Assembly (NCBI GenBank): GCA_963575745.1
Contig: CAUYUJ010005760.1
Location: 1 to 27,500 of the forward strand
DNA from: Prorocentrum cordatum
Lineage: Eukaryota; Sar; Dinophyceae; Prorocentrales; Prorocentraceae
DNA length: 27,500 nt
Direction of reading: 5' to 3'
Below, in pieces: positions 21,389-27,500 of this stretch. The position numbers were made by a program, and so were the translations under genes. The notes beneath the pieces were generated by a model. It saw only the letters and a list, made by a program, of their open reading frames with translations, was not told the origin of the DNA and did not search any database. Position 1 is the stretch's first letter; each line of letters begins with the position of its first letter.

Positions 21389-21612
21389 ATAGGCTGCACC
21401 ACATAGCTTACACCGCATAGGTGGCACCACAAAGATTGCATCACATAGATTGCACCACATAGCTGTCGCTGCCAAGTGCCATTTGGTCCCCACCGTCACG
21501 GTATTAAGAGGCGGGTGGGTGGGTGGGATGTCTCCGCGAGCAGTGGAGCGGACAAGCGCGGTGCAGGGTAGTCAATAGCACCACGTAGCTTACACCGCAT
21601 AGCTCGTGCCAC
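21389..21612 (+). repeat. 14-bp satellite patches with a G-rich tail module
   Basis: Fourteen-bp units such as CTGCACCACATAG, CTTACACCGCATAG, ATTGCATCACATAG and ATTGCACCACATAG occupy 21,389-21,466, with more at about 21,578-21,605. Between them, at about 21,511, is GCGGGTGGGTGGGTGGGATG followed by CGCGAGCAGTGGAG. This is the same tail module that closes the third higher-order repeat copy near 26,221. Confidence 0.85.
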
Positions 21613-21719
21613 ACATCCGCCACCGTGTCGCTGGGCACGGAGGGGGCGTGCCCTCGGGTCCTCTGCCCAATCCCATGAGCCTCAGTCCTCGATCCGAAGG
21701 TTCTGGGGGGCCTGGACCC

Positions 21720-22395
21720 CAGATTCACGAATCTCCTTGGGCTTGGCGCGTGCCCTGCTGGTGCTCCCGGGCGGCTTGTCGCGTGCCTTTTTGAGGGGCC
21801 CCAGATGGCCCGGAGGTTTGGGGCCCCAGATGGCCCCGAGGGCACCAAGATGGGCCAGGAGGGCCCCAAGAGGCCCCGAAAGCCGTCCAAGAGGGCCCCG
21901 AGTTGCCGAACGATCGATCCAAGACGCTCAAGATGGCCGCCAAACTGCCCCAGAGGCCTCCAAGACGCCCCAAGAGGCCTCCCAAGAGGCCTCCCAAGAG
22001 GGTTCCAGGAGACCAAAATCATTGAGTGCCCTAGGGTTTTTGATGTTTTGGGGCATTCTCGCCTTGACGGCTTCCCGACGCTCCCAGACGACCCAAGAAT
22101 CCCCAAAAATCGTTCCAAAACGGCCCAAGAGGCCACCAAGAGGACCCCAAAACGGCCCAAGAGGGCCTCAAGACGGCCCCCGAGGCGCCCAAGACCGCCC
22201 AAGAGGCCCCAAAGACAGCTCCAAGAGGGGGTCCCGATGGGATATGTCGAGCCCTCAGCCCCGAGGGGCCCTCAGGAGGCCCCAAGAGGCCCCAGAGAGG
22301 CACCAACAACAAGCCCCCAAAAGGCCCCTAAGAGGCCCCCCGGAAGCCCCAGAGAGCGTTCCGAAAAGATCCCCAGAAGCAGACCTGAGAACTCT
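21720..22395 (+). repeat. Degenerate 12-bp family, CCAAGAGGCCCC-like
   Basis: About 670 bp in which words CCAAGAGGCCTC, CCAAGATGGCC, CCAAAACGGCC and CCCCGAGG recur at roughly 12-15 bp spacing. The clearest run is near 21,970-22,005. The open frames produce Pro/Arg/Lys-rich peptides on plus and Gly/Leu/Trp-rich peptides on minus, so they are treated as repeat artefacts. Confidence 0.8.
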
Positions 22396-22439
22396 GACCC
22401 ACAACCCAAGCACGGTGGCGAAATGAGCCGAAGGCCATT

Positions 22440-22615
22440 AGATATATTGCACCACATAGCTTACACAGCATAGATCACGCATCATAACTCGCACCACATA
22501 CACTGCACCATGTAGCTGACGCCACTCACTTCACACCATATAGATTGCACTGCACAGAATGCCGGCTTTCAAGTGCAATACATAGCTTGCACCACATAGA
22601 TCGCAATACATGGAT
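22440..22615 (+). repeat. 14-bp satellite array leading into the higher-order repeat
   Basis: Degenerate 14-bp units (ATTGCACCACATAG, CTTACACAGCATAG, CTCGCACCACATAC, ACTGCACCATGTAG and others) run to about 22,612. They end just before the TCTACCC start of the first higher-order repeat copy. Confidence 0.85.
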
Positions 22616-22633
22616 TTAAAAAAGACAATAGAT

Positions 22634-23640
22634 TCTACCCAACCACCCCAGATTATCGACCCCTGTCCCCTTTCGTCGCATCAAACTTACATACGATGAT
22701 GTCCCCTCGTCCATCTTACAAGCGAATTCACACGATCCCAGGAGAGCAGGTATCCGCCGCCACGCCCGCCATCCCCTGCAAAAGGATCATACGCGCACAC
22801 ACTCGTAAATCAAAAACCAACAGATTTCAGAAATCGCCTGCCAATCAACATGTCGAAGTTCACACGCGCGCACTGTCGCGCGCGCGTGCCGAAATCACCC
22901 AAAACCTTCGGCGTCTACAAAAAAAACTTGCGCGCTCTTGGCGATTTGTGATTTCAAATAGTTTTGGCAGCTTTCGATACTCTTATAACATGCTACCGAA
23001 CGGGTTTCGCGCGCGCATGTCAAAATCGTTCGAACGCCGTTGCGGGTGTGCTGTGGTGGTACGATCCGTCAAATAATACCATGCAGGCAACTCTCGCGCG
23101 TCTGCCGTGCGCGCGCCTTTCGAACTCTCCCCAAAACCTTCATCACCGACGCGAAGACGGCGCCATCGTCGCCGGCGTAATCAGCATGGGCGCCGTCACT
23201 GGCTGCCCCGTCGTCGCTGTCAGCATCGCCACCAGCATCGCTACTATCATCATCGTGTCTACAAGCGTCGACGTTGCCATGATACCACGCCCGCCCGAGT
23301 CGACGACTCGCACTGAAGTGCCCGCTGGGATGTGCCGTGCGGTCAGCGCCACACCGTTCGCGTCGGTCGCGCCAAACTAGCTGGCCACTGCGCGCGCGTG
23401 CATGGGTTGGCGCGGCCGCAGAGATGCACCAACCAGCACCAAGCATGCATCGCAACCGCCACCGCATGCGTTTTGCAACAAACCAAGGTGCTGGCAAGTG
23501 GGCGGGATGTTTGCAAGAGCACGGGATGTGTCAACTCGGTTGTTTTTGAAACATACATATATACACACACAACAAAAAAAAAAACGCACCAGATGTATAT
23601 ATATATATATATAAAAAAAAATATATGTTAAAATCCACAC
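22634..23640 (+). repeat. Higher-order repeat, copy 1
   Basis: Starts TCTACCCAACC. Ordered landmarks are: a leader with ACATACGAT...TCGTCCATC and GAATTCACACGATCCCA; CGCGCGCGTGCCGAAATC; TTGCGCGCTCTTGGCG; CATGCTACCGAACGGG; a module from 23,061 (ACGATCCGTC) to 23,515; GTGGGCGGGATGTTTGCAA; and GCACCAGATGTATATATATA. The ending is overgrown by TA and CA dinucleotides. The same landmarks in the same order define copies 2 and 3. Confidence 0.85.
23061..23515 (-). repeat. Central module of repeat copy 1, with long open frames
   Basis: A segment of about 455 bp closely matching 24,434-24,886. Minus-strand and plus-strand frames are open across most of it. The minus frame (to about 23,069) encodes an Asp/Ser-rich peptide with NVDACRHDDDSSDAGGDADS. 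A plus frame ends at TAG 23,378-23,380, the same place as in the second copy. Which frame, if any, is translated cannot be decided here. It could be a gene fragment carried by the repeat. Confidence 0.6.
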
Positions 23641-23672
23641 ACACACACACTAATTAACGAAAAAAACAAATC

Positions 23673-25010
23673 TCTACCCCCTCGCCCCCTGGACTATGGG
23701 CTCACTTTTTTCGTATTGCAATTTACATACGATTCTGCCCCTTCGTCCATCGTTAATATGAATTCACACCATCCCACGGGGGAGCGATATCCGCCCCCCC
23801 CCCCGCCATCCCCTGCAACAAATCCTATGCGCGCACACGCGTGAATCAAAAATCCTCAGTTGTTAATAATTCTGTCACCCCAAAAAAACCATGCGAAGCG
23901 CACAGGCGCGCGCTGTCGCACGCGCGTGCCGAAATCCTTCAAAAACCTGCGGTGGCATAAAGATGTCAGAATCGAGTGCGCAAAAAACATTGGAAAACCA
24001 CAAAGATTCGCAACACGGATTTCTAACAAAAAGCGTGCGCACGCGCTCTTGCGAATTCTCGAGGAAACCATGGGTTCTTCATCCGTATCAGAAACATGTT
24101 ACCAAACGGACTTCGCGCGCGCGCGCATCTCGAAATCGTTCGGACGCCCTTGCGCGCGTGCCGCCGCGAGAATCCATCGAAGGACAAAACACCCCCCCCA
24201 AACAAAAAAAAAAAAAAAAACGAAACGCACACGCGCGCGTCATGCGCGCGCATGCAAACATCCGTCAAAAACTAAAAGCTTGCGGGTTTTGCAACGATGG
24301 CAAATACGTGTTGCGAAACAACAAAAACGAAAACGTCAACTAGCGCTCTAGCGAATTCGTAAGAAAATCATCGCTTGTTCAACATGTTCACGGAATCCTA
24401 CCAAACGGGCCTCTGGCGCCGCAGGCCGCAGGCACGATCCGTGTCAACTAATACCATGCGGGCCACTCTCGCGCGTCGGCCGCGCGCGCATGTCGAACTT
24501 TTTCCGAAACCTGCATCACCGACGCGAACATGGCGTCATCGTCGCCGGCGTAATCAGCATCGGCGCCGTCACTGGCTGCCCCGTCGTCGCTGTCAACATC
24601 GTCACCAACATCGCTACTATCATCATCGTGTCTACAGGTGTCGACGTTGCCATGATACCGCGCCCGCCCACGTCGCCGACTCGCACTGAAGTGCCCGCTG
24701 GGATGTGCCCAGCGACCAACGCCACCGAGACCGCGGCGGCCTCGCCAAACTAGCTGGCTGCTGCGCGCGCGTGCATGGGGTGGCACGGCCGCAGAGATGG
24801 ACCAGCCAACGCCAAGCATGCATCGCAATCGCCTCCGCATGCGTTTTGCAAACCAAGTTGCGGGTGGGTGGGTGGGATGTTTGCAAAAGGATGGAACGTG
24901 TCAATACGTTTGTTAAAATCAATCGCGCCTCCTAGATTGCACCAGATGTATTACGCCACGTAGCTCACACCACATAAACTGCGCCACCTATATTCTCCTT
25001 TCTAAAAGAC
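23673..25010 (+). repeat. Higher-order repeat, copy 2
   Basis: Starts TCTACCCCCTC and repeats the copy 1 landmarks: ACATACGAT and TCGTCCATCG; CGCGCGTGCCGAAATCCTTC; CGCAACACGGATTTCTAAC; GCTCTTGCGAATTC (a related GCGCTCTAGCGAATTC follows later); TACCAAACGGACTTC; the module from 24,434 to 24,886; GCGGGTGGGTGGGTGGGATG; and GCACCAGATGTATTACGCC. A second run of the roughly 300-bp inner unit makes it longer than copy 1. Confidence 0.85.
24434..24886 (-). repeat. Central module of repeat copy 2, with long open frames
   Basis: The partner of 23,061-23,515. Most positions are identical by eye, including the run TACTATCATCATCGTGTCTA and the stretch CACTGAAGTGCCCGCTGGGA. The minus-strand Asp-rich frame (24,448-24,840) and the plus frame ending at TAG 24,751-24,753 both remain open despite substitutions. 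No domain is recognised. Confidence 0.6.
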
Positions 25011-25018
25011 TAATATAT

Positions 25019-26282
25019 TCTACCCCCCCCCCGGACTTATCGGTTACCCCGCGCGTGCTGTAAATCATATATGATTCTGACCACATGTCCATCCTAAATA
25101 TGAATCCATACCATCGCAGCCAAGCCGGGTTCCCCCCCCCTGCGGTTCCCTGTCAAATAACACTATGCGGGGACATTTTTCTTTCTAACATAACACTTTG
25201 TCACGAATCCCTTGCAAAAAACGGGACGAAGTGCACACGCGCGCGTCGTCGCGCGCGCATGCCGAAATCCTTCAAAAACCTTCGGTGCCGGAAGGATTTC
25301 GCAATCGAGTCTCCGAAAAACATACAAAAACACATGGTTTCGCAACACTGGTTTGCTAAAAAACTTCCGCGCGAGCTCTTGCGAAATCTTAAGCAAACCG
25401 CATGTTTTTTTCAAGATTTTCACAAAATGCTACCAAACGGGCTTCGCGCGCGCGCATGTCGAAATCTGTCGAACGCCCTTGCGCGTGTGCCGTCGCGAGA
25501 ATCCTCTGCAAAAAACAGGACGAAGTGCAGACGCGCGCGTCGTCGCGGACGTATGCCGAAAACCTTCGAAACCTATCGGTGTCGGAAGGATTTCAAAATC
25601 GTGCGTCCAAAAAACCTACAAGAACCCAAGGTTTCGCAACACGGATTTTCAACAAAAGCGTGCGCGCGCGCTCTTGCGTCGTCGTCGTCGTCGTCGCCGT
25701 CCTCCCTCCTCCCGCGTCGTCGTCGTCGTCGCCTACGTCGTCCTCTGTCACGTCGTCCTCTTTGGCGTTTGTCGTCGTCGTCCTCTTTGGCGTCGTGGTC
25801 GTTTCCATCGTCGTTGTCGCCGTGGTCGTCCTTCCTCCTCCTCCCACGTCGTCGTCGTCGTCCGTCGTCGGCGTCTCATCGTCGTCCCTCCTATGTCGTC
25901 GCCGTCGTCGTCGTCGTTGTCGTCGTCGTCTTCCCTCCTCCCTCGTCGTTGTCGTCGTCGGATCGCCGTCCTTCCTCCTTCGTCGTCGTTCGCATCGTCA
26001 CCGTCCTCCCTCCTCCTTCGTCGTTGTCGTCGTTGTCGCCGTCGTCGTCCTTCCTCCTTCCTCGTCGTCGCCTTCGTTGGCGTCGTCGTCGTCGTCTTCG
26101 TCGTCGTCGGCGTCGGCGTCGCTGTCGTCGTCGAAGTCGTCGGAGACGTCGTCGGTGTCGTCCTAGTCGTTGTCGTCGGTGTCGTCGTAGTCGGTCTTAA
26201 TAGGTTTTGCAAACCAAGTTGCGGGTGGGTGGGTGGGATGTTTGCGCGAGCAGTGGAGAAGACAACTTCAAGTTCAGCAAAT
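25019..26282 (+). repeat. Higher-order repeat, copy 3, with triplet replacement
   Basis: Starts TCTACCCCCCC after AAAAGACTAATATAT, which also precedes copy 1 in near-identical form. Two inner units of about 302 bp are recognisable at GACGAAGTGCACACGCGCG (about 25,227) and GACGAAGTGCAGACGCGCG (about 25,529), each followed by ATGCCGAAA and CGCAACAC. Where copies 1 and 2 have their central module, this copy has GTC triplets. It then resumes with TTTTGCAAACCAAGTTGCGG and the G-rich tail. Confidence 0.85.
25675..26200 (+). repeat. GTC/CGT triplet array of about 520 bp
   Basis: Imperfect GTCGTCGTC sequence with CCTCCT interruptions. All plus frames and one minus frame are open over long distances, giving poly-Ser/Val/Arg or Thr-rich peptides without protein character. 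It begins directly after GCGCTCTTGCGTCGTC and ends before TTAATAGGTTTTGCAAACC. Confidence 0.95.
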
Positions 26283-26353
26283 TAATTGCACCACATAGAG
26301 TACACCACACAGCTCACACCGCACAGATCACATCGCATAGATCACATCACATA
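26283..26353 (+). repeat. 14-bp satellite array after repeat copy 3
   Basis: Five consecutive 14-bp units: ATTGCACCACATAG, AGTACACCACACAG, CTCACACCGCACAG, ATCACATCGCATAG and ATCACATCACATAC. The register is uninterrupted. It closes the higher-order repeat block on the right. Confidence 0.9.
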
Positions 26354-26733
26354 CCTCAGAGATCGACGGTACGACGTCTCCCTGGCTGGGGCGCACGCTG
26401 GCAGACCTCGTCGTTTCTCGAAGAACGACTCATGCATGCATGCTGCCGCATTGGCGGGTGCCCAGCGTCGCTGTCCATCCGATCTGCTTACCCAAGACAA
26501 GGATTGTCCCGGGAATGTTTTTGCACACCACGCCGACCGCCATCCTCTGCGCCCTCCGGTCCGTGTCTGCCGCCCGGCCGAAGGGCTCGCGCGCCCGATC
26601 GTTTCCGCGCGGGTGCCCGCCGCGCGCACCGCCATGTGGACAAGACAGAACTGTCAGAACTCGCAGCCGCACCCGCCCGTACGCAGACAGCGACCTGCGC
26701 TCTGCAGATGCTAAGAGAAGCATGCGGTTGATC

Positions 26734-27202
26734 CTTGTACGGGGTCCCAGTGACTGGATCTGGGTACTCGTCGCCCTGCTGGTGCGCCTGCAGCCCTAGT
26801 CTGAGCTGCTTGAGCTGATCGTCCGTGGTCAGAGGGTAGCGCCACTTCAGAAAGAACGCCAGCGTGGAAAAAATAAAGGCGGTAAAGACGACGGCCTCTG
26901 AGAGGCGCCAAGGCAAGTCCCGAGCCTCCTCCTCCTCATCCTCCTCCTCCTCGTCCTGCGTCTCCTCATCGTCCTCCTCTTCCTCCTCCTCCTCCTCCTC
27001 GTCCCTCCCTCCTTCCCTCCCCACTGTCTCCTTCAGTCCCTTCCCCCCTCCCTCCCTCATCCCTCTTCCCTCCTTCCTCCTCCCTCCTCCCTCCTCCCTC
27101 CGTCCCTCCCTCCTTCCTCCTTCCTCCTCCCCCCCTCCTCGCCTGCGTAGGCGGCCCCGTGCCTGTCCAGGAGCCTGGATCGGCAGACATGGTGAGGTAC
27201 AT
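26734..27202 (-). CDS. Two-exon fragment of an unrecognised single-helix membrane protein
   Basis: Inferred exons on the minus strand are 27202-27143 and 26925 to about 26734. The first may start at ATG 27202 or extend upstream (HDSRISERLTESDQ is in frame). The junction is CAG|GCGAGG to GAGGAG|GCTCGG, phase 0, giving SADPGSWTGTGPPTQ|ARD. The second exon has a hydrophobic segment, VVFTAFIFSTLAFFLKW, followed by a charged soluble stretch with TTDDQLKQLRLGLQ and GDEYPDPVTGTPYK. This is a plausible one-pass membrane topology with a short N-terminal tail. The lower end could be TACAAG|GATCAA at 26734, or a later GT donor near 26,685 (GCGCAG|GTCGCT). No family is recognised. Downstream exons would lie left of the repeat block; the 20.55-20.73 kb exon is a candidate. 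Confidence 0.45.
26926..27142 (-). other. Inferred purine-triplet intron (217 nt, GC-AG)
   Basis: The donor is ACGCAG|GCGAGG and the acceptor GAGGAG|GCTCGG. Nearly all of it is AGG/GAG triplets on the minus strand, so the frame stays open as poly-Glu/Asp. It could therefore be read as coding acidic sequence, but the splice sites match the AG|G and GC-donor pattern seen in the transposase-like gene. Confidence 0.45.
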
Positions 27203-27500
27203 CTGGTCAGACTCGGTCAGCCGCTCAGATATCCGAGAGTCGTGTGCCGTTGCGCGCGGTTCTCGGGGGAGCCCCCGGGGCGCCCCAGAAGGTTGGAGTT
27301 GCTAGACGGCTGGCCGTCCATGGGGATACCAAAAGGTACCGATACCGCTGCTACCCAGACCTCTCCTGGGGTGCGTTCTGACCGGGATCTCGAGGCAAAT
27401 CCCGCGGTGGCGACGAGGGCCTTCCGGGAGGCCCGACAAGGGGGCAGACGAGGGCAGGGCAGGGGTATGGGCACCCCTTCCTCCTCCGATGTCAGCCGAG
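27203..27500. other. Window end, no assigned feature
   Basis: The minus strand is open in a frame ending at TGA 27,217-27,219 and includes VWVAAVSVPFGIPMDGQPSS. This is mildly protein-like but in a different frame from the exon at 27,143-27,202. It might belong to an upstream exon of the same gene; no splice site is convincing. Confidence 0.3.

Noticed and set aside
25085-26285. Plus-strand open frames of 357-371 codons
   Set aside because: They consist of repeat copy 3 followed by GTC triplets. The peptides are Arg/Ser/Val repeats, and the same region is open in three frames.
1-27500. CRISPR-like array or prokaryotic defence locus
   Set aside because: The repeats are contiguous satellites without unique spacers of constant length, and no cas-like or bacterial operon-style genes are present.

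Overview
The window reads as nuclear DNA of a protist, most likely a dinoflagellate. The reasons are: GC-rich but patchy sequence that is mostly non-coding; small, plausible coding exons separated by repeat-filled spacers; several inferred introns with GC rather than GT donors; every acceptor in those models followed by G (AG|G); and a 13-base match to the core of the dinoflagellate spliced leader just upstream of the best gene. The taxonomic call is an inference. No rRNA, tRNA, CRISPR array or bacterial-type operon was seen.

Layout. 1-2.0 kb: no gene recognised. 2.03-2.79 kb: a minus-strand Ser/Thr-Pro-rich open exon. 2.87-10.25 kb: a very GC-rich, CpG-rich domain with no credible gene. In it, C-rich runs on the plus strand (to 5.35 kb) give way to G-rich runs (about 7.5-8.4 kb), and a 12-bp AAGTACCTCCCG minisatellite sits at 5.79-6.38 kb. 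10.25-11.5 kb: spacer.

11.50-17.80 kb (minus strand): the best gene. Two long open frames and four shorter ones join through five phase-compatible introns into one predicted protein of about 1,702 residues. It has an RNase-H-like DDE transposase signature (D...D...C-x2-H...E), an HMG-box-like segment directly after the putative catalytic Glu, acidic and basic tails, and a C-terminal Cys/His module. I read it as a host-like (intron-bearing) or domesticated DNA transposase, or the coding part of a poorly described dinoflagellate DNA transposon.

17.86-26.36 kb: a repeat landscape. It holds a 14-bp satellite (TTGCACCACATAG-like) in several patches and in both orientations, a 65-bp minisatellite, a CCAAGAGGCCCC-type 12-bp family, and a higher-order repeat in three tandem copies of about 1.04, 1.35 and 1.3 kb (22.63-26.3 kb). 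In the third copy the central module is replaced by about 520 bp of GTC triplets. Minus-strand exon-like pieces lie on both sides (20.55-20.73 kb and 26.73-27.20 kb). The repeat block may therefore be a large intron of one membrane-protein gene, but that link is unproven.

All splice sites and domain assignments come from reading the sequence. No database search, alignment program or transcript evidence was available.
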